Shown here piece after piece: positions 31,901 through 38,232 of a stretch of DNA of 64,000 nucleotides. The notes under the pieces were generated by a model, which was not told where the DNA came from, ran no database searches, and was given only the letters and a program-made list of their open reading frames with translations. Source of the DNA: JANXQG01 sp963719885 (lineage in GTDB: Bacteria > Planctomycetota > Planctomycetia > Pirellulales > Thermoguttaceae); contig CAVRDP010000012.1 of assembly GCA_963719885.1 (NCBI GenBank), forward strand, positions 442,096 to 506,095, written 5' to 3'. Within the stretch, counting starts at the first letter, position 1, and each line of letters begins with the position of its first letter. The position numbers were made by a program, and so were the translations under genes.

Positions 31901-34488
31901 CCGTGCCGACCCCTTCCGTGGCATTGGCGGGAACCGTCACGGTCAAAGGCGGCAAAACGCTGACAGCCAAGGCGACAGATTCCGTGGCGGAATTCCGCGG
32001 CGATCCCGTATCAACGACGGTCACGGGAAAATTGTAGTTGGCGGCCGTACCGGTCGGCGTTCCACTGAGCACCCCCGATGAACTTAGCGACAGGCCAGGC
32101 GGAAGGCTTTGGGGGGCGGTCTCGAGCAAGGAAACGTTTGGGGAAATGCTGGCGGCGTTATCCAGGCTCGATAAGGTGTAGTGGACGCCATCCCCAGCCG
32201 AAACGCCGATGGTCGGCGAAAGCGCGGCAACGGTGGGGCCGTAGTTGAATTCGATGTTGCCATTGGGGTAAAGGACCGCCTCAACATTCACGGCCGCGCC
32301 GCCAGAATAGGTATTTGCATCCCAGCGCACGGCAACGTAACTGGCCGTGCTGGTTACGAAAATGTCGTTGCCCGTGCCGGTAGTGACTAGATCCTCCCAG
32401 ATAGGTGCGATGCGCACGGCGGCCTCCAAAGCGGCGTCGCTGTGGATGTAGGGTGCTGCGCTGGTCGTGAAATCGAGAAATCCGTTGCTGTCGACCCAAA
32501 CGGAGTTGTAATGGTTTCCGTAGAAGGGGAACGCGAAGGGCAGCGTCAAGCTCCAACTCTCGTCATCGGCATGCCACCCCTGGGCCGTCCCGCCGCCCAT
32601 CCAACCGGTGCCTGGATTGCTTTCCGTATAATTGCCCACAGTGCTGGCGGTCGACCAAGTATAGGCGCCGATGCCGCCGGTCGCCGTCAACGTGACGCTG
32701 TACGGCTGGTTCAACAGAGCGGTCGGCAGAGGACTCGGTGTGGTGATCTGAAGGGGATTGAACGTCGTCGCCGTGGCGGTGACCGTGGCGGGATTGCCGG
32801 TGCCGTCGTTGGCGTCGTGGTAAGTGACGGTGATCGTTCCGCCGGGGACGGTCTCCAGGATGCCGTCGCCTGGTGCAACCGTGCCCGCCGAAGTGACAAT
32901 ACTCCCCGTGAAGATGCCTCCCCGTTGGGCCGCCAGGCTGAGGGTCTCGCTATCGCCGGCGCTGGAGGTCAGCGTCACGGGGCAGGAAGGATTGCCGTTG
33001 AGGTCGAGATCGCCGACGGTGATGGTCGCGGAAGTGCCGATTACGTATTGCGACGCGGAGAACGCGACCGTGCCCTTGGACGAAACCGGGACGAAGGCGG
33101 GCAGCAGGTTATTGGCCACCGGAGTGCCGATGCCGGTGACTTCATCGTAACCGGCGTGCGGCGGAGAAACCGCCGTTGCTGCCGCTGGTGATGTCATGGA
33201 AGTCTGCGGCTTTCATGCCGTACAGAAGCGGCAGGGTCTGGGTGGGGCCGTCCATCGTTCCCAAACCGACCGAGGTCCGGAATTGGTCGCCGATGGCCAC
33301 CAGGCCGGCCCAGCATGGGGAAGCAACGCTCGTGCCGCCGACCTGCACCCAGGGGGTGGAACTGCCCTCGTCGTAAGAATCGTAGACGGTCACCCCCGAA
33401 TTCGGGTCGGCGTCGAAGGACACGTCGGGAATCTGCCGCCAACCGGAGGTTTGCACGCCGAGCTGGTAGCTGGGCTCGCTCTCGTAGGTGCTCTGACCGC
33501 CGCCGCTGTCGCTCCAACCCGTTTCACTCACGTAGTTGTTGCCGCTGAGGGTCAAGGTGGTCCCGCCCACCGCTACGACGTTAGGAGAGTAGGCGGGGAA
33601 TCCGCCCGGCGAGCCGCTGTCGCCCGTGGAAGCCAGGAACGTCACGCCGCCATGGCTGGCGGGGGTGGTGAACAGCGAGTTCAGCCCTGTGTCGGAGCTG
33701 CTTTCACTCTCGCCGAAACTCATGGAAACCACGGAAACACCGGGGTAACTCCGCGCCGTGCTCACCGCCGTTGATATCAGGTCGGCGTTATCGGCGCCGT
33801 TGGCCTCGAAGAGGATGATGTTGGCCTGCGGGGCGATGGCGTGCGCCCACTCCACGTCGAGACTCTCCTCCATCGACCAGCCCGACGAACCGGATGCCGC
33901 GGGCAACGGCGAAGCCGCCCCGGATTCATTGAGCTTGACAAACGTCGGGCCGCCCGCGACGTTGAATTGCTGTAGGCCAAATTGGGTGTTGAACGCCGCC
34001 ACGTCGCTGACAATGTTCGGATCGTCGTAGACGTCGATGATTGCGATCGTCTGGCCGGCGCCGGTCCCCACGATCGAGTTGAAGGTGGCCAGGTTAATTC
34101 CGTAGGCGGTTCGAATCTGTACGGGAACCAAGCCGACGGGCGCAGAAGATGCCCACGGTGTCGAACTGGCGGAGGACGGGGAATTGGCAGGCAACAAGGA
34201 ACCCGCAGGCGACAAGGCGCCCTGCCCGTAGGCGTTCTGCGCGGTTGCGGCCGGCACGGCGGCGCCCGTCGCCGGGTCGAAGATCACGTGGTCGAACACC
34301 ATCAGGCCCGAATCATCGGTCCCGCCCGAACTGAGCAGGGTTCGCGGCTCGAGCAGTTCAACCTTTAAGGCGCGGAAATTGACCCCATAGCGGGCGCCGC
34401 CCTGTGCGCTTTGCCCGCGACGGCGCGGATTTCGAGAAGTGTAGTTCTTCTTGCCCATACCGGTCGCCTTCTTCTTGAACGTGAACAT
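18836..34488 (-). CDS. Giant exported sedolisin / Calx-beta / dockerin protein, one gene broken by about seven frameshifts
   Basis: Taken together the seven consecutive minus-strand frames form one protein of about 5,200 residues; each join is a +1 or -1 shift within a continuing domain. Order from the N-terminus: basic lead and LEPRTLLSS motif of exported planctomycete giants, S53 sedolisin protease, Ig-like region, repeated Calx-beta modules, PPC-like modules, Ig and Calx-beta again, cadherin-like region, dockerin with two calcium loops, and a beta-strand (autotransporter-type) repeat. Frameshift places are about 33169, 31619, 27290, 26167, 26050, 25206 and 23056. The start at 34488 has an aaagg site. 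It is probably a secreted or surface protease-adhesin. The segments are listed separately below. Confidence 0.75.
23046..25235 (-). CDS. Giant gene segment f: PPC-like and Ig-like modules
   Basis: APLAVLSTGPAVGGVLTLPV begins the true part. It repeats the PPC-type region of segment c (LDAAAYLVSASNGTLATAQP), followed by a lectin-like beta block (GLTFDGVTFGYTIGAVGSTD) and the GEFENSLSPHIQLYDPSGNL unit. It ends at NVSGTLTRRGL; in the next frame the text runs on as AAAFSGLAQGTHTIYVHGEN, so a single-base shift lies near 23056. Confidence 0.75.
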   Translation of the reverse strand: MPRARAAQSTFTAPLAVLSTGPAVGGVLTLPVPAAAVTLNVNFNQPITASSVTTSTLVLSGISGATVSAVNVLPGNTTASFTLSGITSDGTLTASIAAGAVLDQYGYPNVAFSGSYITDIVTQAFPVPLTSVAPAGSLIYNGTDSDILAAPGLTHTYTLAVDPLQTISVLVTPTSSTLQPSVQLLSPTGTVIGTATAAAAGQDARIQATATTGTATGTYQIIVGGAGSTVGNYTVQVTLNAALDAAAYLVSASNGTLATAQPLDGSFQSLSSSGNATRGAVLGSNAASATPWNNYYSVNLSAGDVITAGLDNLSGSGTAISLLSPAGVALASGATGPTNLSQVISGFSIPAGGTYYLLVTGQAAATYDVVVTRNAAFDTHPNSSFATAQSTTGTNEVFGAIAGGGVTTLTFGELPYQPVNGLTFDGVTFGYTIGAVGSTDADYDSGGPGTTAYTQDPSLEGLTTGLLTLNFSQPSPILSFGMAISAAGATVSNAATVSLFTPSSSLIGTFTVSVSPLGYTFPSGEFVYAGPALVGEAVINFNSAAAGAFVVDNLSFGSVNNDWYSVNIPTAGVPLTVTTGTPADGSGEFENSLSPHIQLYDPSGNLLAGGTVGADGRNETIYYTPAVAGTYYIQVTAKNSTQGEYVLTTQQGVPDTNGPTTTNLTVTPALANHPPTISATVSDPLAGNAVVAAEYFVDTVGANGSGIALSGTSPSPTVNVSGTLTRRGL
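24109..26170 (-). repeat. About 2.06-kb intragenic direct repeat, copy 2
   Basis: PPC plus Calx-beta modules at 24109-26170 match 27391-29458 at DNA level over about 2 kb, with scattered mismatches. The Calx-beta part recurs a third time at 31050-31740. Recent internal duplication of this gene is the simplest explanation. Confidence 0.8.
24133..26037 (-). CDS. Giant gene segment e: Calx-beta module copy
   Basis: Only about 26037-25206 of this frame is true coding sequence (TSVNFTATLLDDHVIETSPM to SSPIDVY). It copies the modules at 28761-29458 and 31050-31740. Entry is by a lost G at about 26050 and exit by an extra base at about 25206 (VYCAAGG where the intact copy reads VYAPLAV). The remainder of the frame is a shadow. 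Confidence 0.7.
   Translation of the reverse strand: MTGTITSSAAPSQNISVALSSSGTTHLTVPATVTLPAGQTSVNFTATLLDDHVIETSPMPVTVTAAMDNWTSGVATIDVLDEDATMAISLPVSGWKGQTLSGTVEIGGTLATPLVVSLASSNITQLTLPATVTIPAGSVSATFTATLVDNGLHTGPETAQVTATASGLPTATANVVIDDADVDHYTFSGLPTAIPAGTAFPVTVRAYDVDNNPITVCNATVPLSATGVAGTLVVSPTSLTFVSGVCTASVTVSTADPAATLKVNNGVGATGTSSPIDVYCAAGGSLDRPGGWRRIDPPGTRRGGHAECQFQSADHGFIGDDEHAGPVRHFGGHGQRGERLAGQHHGQLYLERDHERRHIDGQHCRRGGPRPIWLSQCGLLGLLHYRHRNPGISRTPHVRRARRIAHLQRDRLGYPCCARPHAHLYAGRRSAPDHQRAGDPHQFHVAAERAVAQSDRYGDRHRHGGRRRPGCAHPGDSHHGDGDRHLPDHRWRGGLDRGQLHRAGHAQRGPGRGGLPRQREQRHPRHGPALGRIVPKLEFVRERNARGGTGLQRRQCDTVEQLLLCEPERRRCHHSGPRQSIRLGHGDFPIKSCWGCPGQWRDGADQSIAGDQRLQYPRGGNLLSPRDRPSGGDL
26156..27283 (-). 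CDS. Giant gene segment d: flavodoxin/GATase-like and PPC modules
   Basis: VTLIPSSALATTNLSAYSMI, VLAGDQSSTTYSTVQADLPL and FVSSGG-like text suggest a glutamine-amidotransferase-like alpha/beta fold with no catalytic Cys that I can identify. A PPC-type unit (GEFENSLSPHIQLYDPSGNL) follows and is nearly identical in segment f. It ends at 26156 in GLLDGPRR because one G is missing in a GGG run at about 26167; the intact copies read GLLDGPEAV. Confidence 0.75.
   Translation of the reverse strand: MGLIQDVLPWGLNTDTTVATGLGYTVTLIPSSALATTNLSAYSMIVLAGDQSSTTYSTVQADLPLIQSYVSSGGVWVVNNANGNLSLPYGYSLLPGASGVSFVALGGTDINVLAPTSGLINGPGGTITNTTLDGGTYSDHGYTSSTMPAGGTAILSTATASQVVCFNYPDGLGQVIAHTIPVEYYGGTGNFGIFHENLFNFAASFATTSTNAYYIDQLTAGQSVHFATSTPADGSGEFENSLSPHIQLYDPSGNLVASGTVGADGRNETIDYTPLLTGAYGICVTAKSSTQGEYVLSLGTPLTLALPANETEGVGTVNGTLSVPVAPASNLTVSLVSSDPSRLTVPTTVTIPAGQTSVSVPITIVNTGLLDGPRR
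27151..31602 (-). CDS. Giant gene segment c: Calx-beta and PPC-like modules
   Basis: A stretch of 1,483 residues in one frame. Calx-beta units repeat (SVNFTATLLDDHIIESGPMP), with an intervening beta-rich block around NNVLFGGQYVEAVYYYSP, then a PPC-type domain (AGLTHTYTLAVDPLQTISVL). DNA modules at 31050-31740 and 28761-29458 within it are almost identical. It ends out of frame after LGAWADQADPE at about 27290. Confidence 0.8.
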   Translation of the reverse strand: MTGTITSSAAPSQNISVALTSSGTTHLTVPATVTLPAGQTSVNFTATLLDDHIIESGPMPVTVTAAVENWTSGTATINILDEDATMAISLPASGWKGQTLSGTVQIGGTLAAPLVVSLASSNTTQLTLPATVTIPAGSVSATFTATLVDNGLHTGPETAQVTATASGLPTATANVVIDDSDVDHYTWSTIAGPETDGVAFSVTATARDFLNNPILVYDGSATLSATGQAGSLSITPTTVTFVNGTWTGNVTVNAADPTVTLHLANAAGAMGTSNVFAIQAGAVASFQWGAIVSPQSENIAFPVTLTAKDANGYTATGFNGSTALTGWMNGASSVVPVPGAPIASGNIKLLGTDLQLGVNADGSLVDEDVSLGANYLGDDFLLPGSPFAAISLAVNGNVYHNAAASDDLSNPMTMTVQNVSAGGVLHAQATGGAGGIQVTRDIWFQPTSDAVSFHVQLQNTTAAALSNVAWMEAYDPDQGYSLAGSYNTDNNVLFGGQYVEAVYYYSPTYPNGLTIAMGSNDPRAVAGAQGFNITSPFTVINGPVNPGGASADVNSNLAFNIGTLAAGASTTLTYYMVFATNRAAAASLYQAQLRTPVPITPTAVTFTNGVATTNITVQQTATAMYLQADDGAGQVGTSNTFNVLALPPLTLTVPANTTEGNPVTNGTISIPAALGSDLVVNLASSDTNRLTVPASVTIPGGQTSVSVPITTINTGLLDGPEAVTVTATASGYLNATGTIEVHDDLAATLSMSLPASAPENGGTVTGTITSSAAPSQNISVALTSSGTTHLTVPATVTLPAGQTSVNFTATLLDDHIIESSPMPVTVTAAVENWTSGTATINILDEDATMAISLPASGWKGQTLSGTVQIGGTLTTPLVVSLASSNTTQLTVPATVTIPAGSVSTTFTATLVDNGLHTGPETAQVTATASGLPTATANVVIDDADVDHYTFSGLPTAIPAGTSFPVTVRAYDVDNNLITVCNATVPLSATGVGGTLVVSPTSLTFVSGVCTASVTVSTADPAATLKLNNGIGATGTSSPIDVYAPLAVLSTSPPVGGALTLPVPAAAVTLNVTFNQPITPASITTGSLVLSGITGATVGAVSILPGNTTASFTISGITSDGTLTASIAAGKVLDQNGYPNVAFSGSYITDIVTQAFPVPLVSVAPAGSLIYDGTVSDILAAAGLTHTYTLAVDPLQTISVLVTPTSSALQPSVQLLSPTGTTIGTATAAAANQDALIQATTTTGTTTGTYQIVVGGAGSTLGNYTVQVTLNAALDAAAYLAGTSNGTLATAQPLDGSFQSLTSSGIATRGAVLGSNVATVTPWNNYYSVNLSAGDVITAGLDNLSGSGTAISLLSPAGVVLASGVTGPTNLAQAISSFTIPAGGTYYFLVTGQAAASYDVLITRNAAFSLLPNGTFATAQNVGGTHVVLGAWADQADPESKWASFRTFSPGALTPTRPSPQGWATPSRSFLPPRWPPPTSPPIP
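27391..29458 (-). repeat. About 2.06-kb intragenic direct repeat, copy 1
   Basis: Partner of 24109-26170. The 23280-23500 and 26390-26610 stretches downstream of each are also near-identical to one another, so the duplicated unit is longer than this core. Confidence 0.8.
31050..31740 (-). repeat. Third copy of the Calx-beta DNA module
   Basis: Nearly identical to 28761-29458 and 25485-26170. Its G-run at 31618 is one base short compared with the copy at 29330. Confidence 0.75.
31599..33197 (-). CDS. Giant gene segment b: end of sedolisin, Ig-like and first Calx-beta module
   Basis: Starts in HAGYDEVTGIGTPVANNLL, the sedolisin C-terminus. An Ig-like module follows (LPTALLNQPYSVTLTATGG), then a nidogen-like beta region (WVDSNGFLDFTTS) and a Calx-beta unit (VTIPTALASPLVVSLASSD). 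It ends out of frame (ASTRRTAAR) where one base is lost in a C/G run at about 31618. Confidence 0.8.
   Translation of the reverse strand: MTSPAAATAVSPPHAGYDEVTGIGTPVANNLLPAFVPVSSKGTVAFSASQYVIGTSATITVGDLDLNGNPSCPVTLTSSAGDSETLSLAAQRGGIFTGSIVTSAGTVAPGDGILETVPGGTITVTYHDANDGTGNPATVTATATTFNPLQITTPSPLPTALLNQPYSVTLTATGGIGAYTWSTASTVGNYTESNPGTGWMGGGTAQGWHADDESWSLTLPFAFPFYGNHYNSVWVDSNGFLDFTTSAAPYIHSDAALEAAVRIAPIWEDLVTTGTGNDIFVTSTASYVAVRWDANTYSGGAAVNVEAVLYPNGNIEFNYGPTVAALSPTIGVSAGDGVHYTLSSLDNAASISPNVSLLETAPQSLPPGLSLSSSGVLSGTPTGTAANYNFPVTVVDTGSPRNSATESVALAVSVLPPLTVTVPANATEGVGTVDGTVTIPTALASPLVVSLASSDTNRLTVPASVTILAGQTSAVLPITIINTGLLDGPEAVVVTATASGYLNATGTIEVHDDLTATLSMSLPASTRRTAAR
33142..34488 (-). CDS. Giant gene segment a: N-terminal motif and sedolisin (S53) protease
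   Basis: LEPRTLLSS appears after about 50 basic residues. The S53 catalytic Glu and Asp are in SMEESLDVEWAHAIAP and the nucleophile Ser in GGTSVASPCWAGLVA; the oxyanion-type Asp lies in the IAIIDVYDDPN to FEANGAD stretch. S53 enzymes are acid-stable endopeptidases. The frame breaks at about 33169: removing one base changes FSAARRLR-stop into FSA-HAGYDEVTGIG, the normal sedolisin ending. Confidence 0.88.
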   Translation of the reverse strand: MFTFKKKATGMGKKNYTSRNPRRRGQSAQGGARYGVNFRALKVELLEPRTLLSSGGTDDSGLMVFDHVIFDPATGAAVPAATAQNAYGQGALSPAGSLLPANSPSSASSTPWASSAPVGLVPVQIRTAYGINLATFNSIVGTGAGQTIAIIDVYDDPNIVSDVAAFNTQFGLQQFNVAGGPTFVKLNESGAASPLPAASGSSGWSMEESLDVEWAHAIAPQANIILFEANGADNADLISTAVSTARSYPGVSVVSMSFGESESSSDTGLNSLFTTPASHGGVTFLASTGDSGSPGGFPAYSPNVVAVGGTTLTLSGNNYVSETGWSDSGGGQSTYESEPSYQLGVQTSGWRQIPDVSFDADPNSGVTVYDSYDEGSSTPWVQVGGTSVASPCWAGLVAIGDQFRTSVGLGTMDGPTQTLPLLYGMKAADFHDITSGSNGGFSAARRLR

Positions 34489-34505
34489 GTCAGCCTTTCT
34501 CTCCA

Positions 34506-34555
34506 GTAGGATGGGCTCAAGCCCACCTTCACGTGCGGGCTCAAGCCCACCCTAC
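34506..34555. repeat. REP-like palindrome
   Basis: gtaggatgggctcaagccca and gggctcaagcccaccctac pair almost completely. It lies between the giant sedolisin gene start and the end of the next minus-strand gene. Confidence 0.7.
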
Positions 34556-34558
34556 AGC

Positions 34559-35427
34559 TCAACCGCCCGGACGGGCTTGACGGCGCTTCCACATCCACGC
34601 CAGCCCGCCCAAACAAACGCCTGCGATCAACAGCACGATCGTCCCCGGCTCGGGCGTCGGGTCAGCAGCGAAGGACGCGTTGCCTTGGCTGGTGATGGTC
34701 ACGTTTTCAATGGCGCCGCTGCCCAGGATGGCCGCGCTGCCCATCGCATAGCTGGTGAATTCCGCGGAGGCAAGCATGCTCGGGCAAGTATAAAGGGGCA
34801 AGCTTTCTGTGTTGCTCCCGACCGTGAGCTCGCGCTATTTCCGGCAAGATTGGCCGTCAGCGATACGTTTTGCCAACTGTCGCCTGCAATCGTCAACCCG
34901 GAATTGACGAGCCCGCTGCTGGGCGAAAGATAGTAGATGGAGTGGATGTTCGCCGTACCGCCGGTAGTCTGCGGCTCGATGCGGATCAGTGTCGCAATGC
35001 TGCCGTCGGGGGCATAAAGTCCCGCATCGAACGACGACACCCACGCGTTGGAGAGCGAGGAGCCGTGAAAGGCAAAATTCAAGGTCGCGTTGCCGTTGCT
35101 CCCGACGGCTACCTGGGCTGCCGTTGTTAACGGCGCAGTGGCCGTGTCGTAATCCGGGCCAAATTGCAACATTTGATTGCCCGCGGTCCACGGATCGGCC
35201 AGCACGATCGCGCCGTTGGACACCGGTTCCGTGACTTGCCACGGCAAGCCGATAATGGGCGCGCCAGGGTTGGCCCCCGGCGTGTCTGCTTGGAAATTGT
35301 CCGAGAAAACGGTGATCACGCCACCCCGCGCGGGTGGGCTGGCACAGGTGACGAACAACACGGCCAGTATTCCGCCGCCGAGCAGGGGCGACGGGGCGCG
35401 TCGGGCATGAAAGCTATATTTCTTCAC
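34559..35427 (-). CDS. PEP-CTERM exported protein, frameshifted
   Basis: GTG start at 35427 with ggaggg six bases upstream; the product begins MKKYSFHARRAPSP, a signal peptide. The body is a beta-sandwich, LamG-like region (FSDNFQADTPGANPGAPI). At about 34838 the frame shifts: the 34699-35463 frame ends in a meaningless tail, while the 34559-34801 frame holds the missing end LASAEFTSYAMGSAAILGSG and a PEP-CTERM signal (PTPEPGTIVLLIAGVCLGGL, then WKRRQ). Exosortase substrate, function unknown. Confidence 0.78.
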
Positions 35428-35481
35428 TGCCGGCCCTCCATTAAAGCAGGTGAGGCACGTCAATTACCACATAGCCATCAG

Positions 35482-35508
35482 ATTATCCGTAAAAACTAGA
35501 AATGTCAA
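35482..35508 (-). promoter_or_regulatory. Sigma-70-like promoter for the PEP-CTERM gene
   Basis: TTGACA (tgtcaa at 35503-35508) and GATAAT (attatc at 35482-35487), 15 bases apart, 55 bases before the GTG at 35427. The surrounding 35464-35690 is markedly AT-rich and holds no gene. A 15-base spacer is short, so this is a moderate call. Confidence 0.45.
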
Positions 35509-35791
35509 CATCCGATGGTACCAGTAGTTAGATTCTAAGTAGTACCCCTCATAATAATGTCATTAAAGTCTGGCAAAATTGCTGTGTTCGTGCTCCGTAA
35601 ATTATTTTTCAGTAAGGAGTTATGAATTATGGCATATATTAGCTGACTGTTAAACCGCCGCGTCACTCACAGCCGGTTTTTTTCCGCCCGAAGAAGGTTT
35701 TTGCCAAATCACCGGCTGGATGGTGGGTTACGCACGGGGCTGTTTCAAAGCCGCGCGTGCGGGCAGGGTGCCTGGACTACGAGCGCGGATT

Positions 35792-35865
35792 TGAAACACT
35801 TTCGAAGCCGGCGGCCGGAGCGTCGGTGGCCATCTGTGAAACACCTTCGAAGCCGGCGGCCGGAG
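35792..35865. repeat. Two 29-bp direct repeats beside a RAYT remnant
   Basis: tgaaacac(t/c)ttcgaagccg ... cggag at 35792-35820 and 35837-35865, 28 of 29 bases identical. They abut the C-terminal end of a transposase remnant and may be its cognate REP sites. A weaker echo, tttcaaagccgcgc, lies at 35743-35756. Confidence 0.6.
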
Positions 35866-36133
35866 GCCTGCCACGGGGACGGATTGTCAAATCAAGCTTC
35901 AATTTCCTGCACAGGCGATCCACCCAGTGGGGCTCGCCGAAGGGTAGACCGCTCTCGTTACTGCGGCGAATGGCCGCCAACTCCGTCTCCTCCGGTTCCT
36001 GGTGTACGTATGCCGACCAACGCCGCTGCCGCACCGCCGGATACGCGCCCAGGGCATCGTAGCCCGCCAGCATGTCCAGCAACGGATCGGTGCGTCCTTC
36101 GCCATGGGAGGCGAAACTGCTCCACGGATAATC
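35866..36133 (-). pseudogene. RAYT transposase C-terminal remnant
   Basis: The minus-strand frame 35777-36700 switches from PA14 text to YPWSSFASHGEGRTDPLLDM ... LAAIRRSNESGLPFGEP and ends IRPRGRPP. This is the typical C-terminal region of REP-associated tyrosine transposases; the HUH and Tyr parts are absent. The join with PA14 text is at about 36133/36134, after shared bases caccgcgccgcag. It is of a different subgroup from the intact RAYT at 49219-50214. Confidence 0.75.
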
Positions 36134-36600
36134 CACCGCGCCGCAGTTGGTGGTGTTCAGTCCGGCGACGCCCGGCTCGAAGCCGCTCGCGTCGTCGGGG
36201 AAGTCGATCGTGGCGTCGACGCGGGTGGCCACGGGCGTGAGGCCCGAGAAGTCGGGCACGTAACCGTTATTGACGACGTTATAGTAGGCGGCGGAGAAGC
36301 CGGCCGTGGCGGTGAACTGGAATCCGCCGCCGGAGAGCGTGACGGGGCCGCTGCCCACCGGCGTGGCGCTGGCCAGGGCCACGTCGCTACCCGCGACCTG
36401 CGTGCCGGCGGCGTAGGAATTGGCGCCCGAGAGGGTGACGAGGCCGCCGCCCAGCACGGCCACGCCGCCCGTGCCGCTGATGGCGTTGGGCACGGCAATC
36501 GCATCGGCGCGGTTGAAGGCCAGCCCGGCGTTGTCGGTGACGGGGCCCGTGCCCAGCGTGCCGGGCTCGCCAGCGGCGGCCTGCGTCGCCTGCGGCGTGC
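36134..36600 (-). pseudogene. Fragment of PA14 / beta-strand repeat gene
   Basis: Beta-strand repeat text (AVLGGGLVTLSGANSYAAGT) followed by the start of a PA14 domain (FSAAYYNVVNNGYVPDFSGL). About 195 bp from 36151 are nearly identical to 48353-48548, the truncated start of the giant RHS gene. Both ends are broken: the PA14 is cut by the transposase remnant and nothing recognisable lies upstream of about 36600. Confidence 0.75.
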
Positions 36601-36613
36601 TCGAAAGGTGCTC

Positions 36614-36642
36614 CTGGCACCGTTCGGCGTTCGGGCTATAAT
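36614..36642 (+). promoter_or_regulatory. Sigma-70-like promoter
   Basis: CTGGCA (36614-36619), 17-base spacer, TATAAT (36637-36642). It could drive the plus-strand gene at 36748, about 100 bases downstream. Confidence 0.4.
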
Positions 36643-36747
36643 TGGCGTTGCGGCATTTCCATGCCGGCCCGGGAGGCGGGCGGCGATTTGCCCTACCCAT
36701 AACGCCCCGACCGACCCCGCGTCGGTGGAAGCCATGACTGAGCAGCT

Positions 36748-37164
36748 ATGACGCAGCCGACGCCCTATCAGTATGTCAAGCTGGGCTCGAACCTGGAGTT
36801 CCTGCGCGGCGTTTCCACCGTCTCCGTGATGCAGACAACGAGCCTGGCTGCCTTCCCCAACTTGATGGAGAACCTCTCCGCGGGACGCTTTTCGCTGATG
36901 CACGTGGTCAACGCGCTCAAGTCGCTGTTGGTGCAGCTCGAAGAGATGGGCCTTGGCGAGTCGCTGCGGGTGGCGGAGGCCTTCCGCCCGATGCTCAAGG
37001 AGATGGAGGAGTACATGGCCCGGCAGGCGCAGCCGCAACTTGCCTACCTGACTGATCCCTTTGCCGAGCGCCTCATCGCGCTCTCGAGGCAAGTGGGTAC
37101 GGCGGTGCGGACCGAGCTGGGAATGGCTGCGCAGAAGTCCCCTCCCACTCCGGGAGAGGGCTAG
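36748..37164 (+). CDS. Hypothetical helical protein, 138 residues
   Basis: MTQPTPYQYVKLGSNLEFLR at the start, then a largely helical body (LKSLLVQLEEMGLGESLRVA). GC-rich third positions fit real coding. The last residues (SPPTPGEG) come from an interspersed repeat at 37139-37174 that supplies the stop, so the original end may have been longer. No family recognised. Confidence 0.5.
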   Translation: MTQPTPYQYVKLGSNLEFLRGVSTVSVMQTTSLAAFPNLMENLSAGRFSLMHVVNALKSLLVQLEEMGLGESLRVAEAFRPMLKEMEEYMARQAQPQLAYLTDPFAERLIALSRQVGTAVRTELGMAAQKSPPTPGEG

Positions 37165-37174
37165 GGTGAGGGCG
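37139..37174. repeat. REP-like palindrome at a gene end
   Basis: cccctcccactccgggagag followed by ggctagggtgagggcg. A close relative sits inside the giant RHS gene at 48033-48070. It provides the final codons and stop of the gene at 36748. Confidence 0.6.
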
Positions 37175-37194
37175 CTTTCATCCTTCATCCTTCA

Positions 37195-37551
37195 TCACGT
37201 AGGCCATCTGCCGATCGGGCAATCCTCGTGGGGCAGCCAGGCCTTCTTGTCGACGAAGCAGCGGCAGAGCGAGCACTGCGCATCGACGCGATATTCGCAC
37301 GGCTGGCAATGGCACGTGCGGAGCCAATGCAACGGCTCGTCGACGGTCTTGAACCCGGAGGCGGCGAACCGGGCCATCGAGGCGGCAAACGCCGCCGCCG
37401 CGCCGACGAGACTCCGCGGAATGGGCGCCTGCGAGCCCGCGCCCGACGGCGCAGCGGGCGAGCCGGCCGGATCGACCCCGGAGTCGCGCGTGACATCGTC
37501 TCGCGCGTCACCGCGAAGCGCAGAATTCTCAATCGTTTCTCTGGCGATCAT
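37195..37551 (-). CDS. Cys-rich small protein (DUF6171-like), 118 residues
   Basis: The C-terminal half has CHCQPCEYRVDAQCSLCRCF and ends HEDCPIGRWPT; paired Cys residues and the CPIG-W ending resemble the DUF6171 zinc-binding type. The N-terminal half is Ala/Pro-rich and poorly conserved-looking. An alternative frame on the opposite strand is open but has no domain. Function unknown. Confidence 0.5.
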   Translation of the reverse strand: MIARETIENSALRGDARDDVTRDSGVDPAGSPAAPSGAGSQAPIPRSLVGAAAAFAASMARFAASGFKTVDEPLHWLRTCHCQPCEYRVDAQCSLCRCFVDKKAWLPHEDCPIGRWPT

Positions 37552-37622
37552 GCTTAAATTACTTCTATTTGGCGGACGGGACCTTTGAATTCCGCTTAGC
37601 GACCCGGATAGTTAATTCTTAA

Positions 37623-38232
37623 GGTTTGACCACGTTGTCTCCCCGTTGTCTCCCCGTGGTTACTACCAGCGTGCCGTCCATATCGATTGTCGCCCGGTCG
37701 AAGAACTTCCTGGGCTGCGGGCCCAGACGTTCAACCGTGCCTCGTCGGCGGCCTGCATCAGGCTGCGGATGCTCGCCTCGTCAAAGCGGCGGCAGAAGTC
37801 ACCCGCGGTGGTCGGATCGGGAATCCGCTCCGTGCCCAGGGCATCGAGGAAGACCTCATCGTTTCGCCGCAACTCGATGTCCTCCAATCGCGTGCCATCG
37901 CACAACGCGTTGTAAGCCAAGTTCAGAACGTGATCCGACTCATGGTACGGACGATGAATCTTCAACAGATGCAAGTGGCGGTCAATCGCATCGACGAGGC
38001 CGACCTCGCGGGCCAATTGATGGACCAACCCAATACCTCCGACACCAATAGCACGTACCTTGTCGGCGAGTTCCATGCGGATGTTCGTAGCTGCAAACAT
38101 GGGCCGACCTTGATCTTCTCGTGCTCCTGCCAACCGTCGCTCGATCCTCTGCTTGGCTTTCCGCAGGCGATTCTGTATACTGTTCTTCACTCGAAATCCT
38201 CCGTGTCTCCAGGTCGTGGGTTTTGTTGACAA
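37623..38232 (-). pseudogene. IS1380-family transposase remnant
   Basis: The first 180 residues are typical IS1380 transposase: ESDHVLNLAYNALCDGTRLE, IELRRNDEVFLDALGTERIP and TTAGDFCRRFDEASI. A shift at about 37700 is followed in the next frame by KFFDRATIDMDGTLVVTTG, which carries the first catalytic Asp. The gene is then cut at about 37640, where ttgtctccccg is repeated twice. More than half of the roughly 450 residues are missing. Confidence 0.8.
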
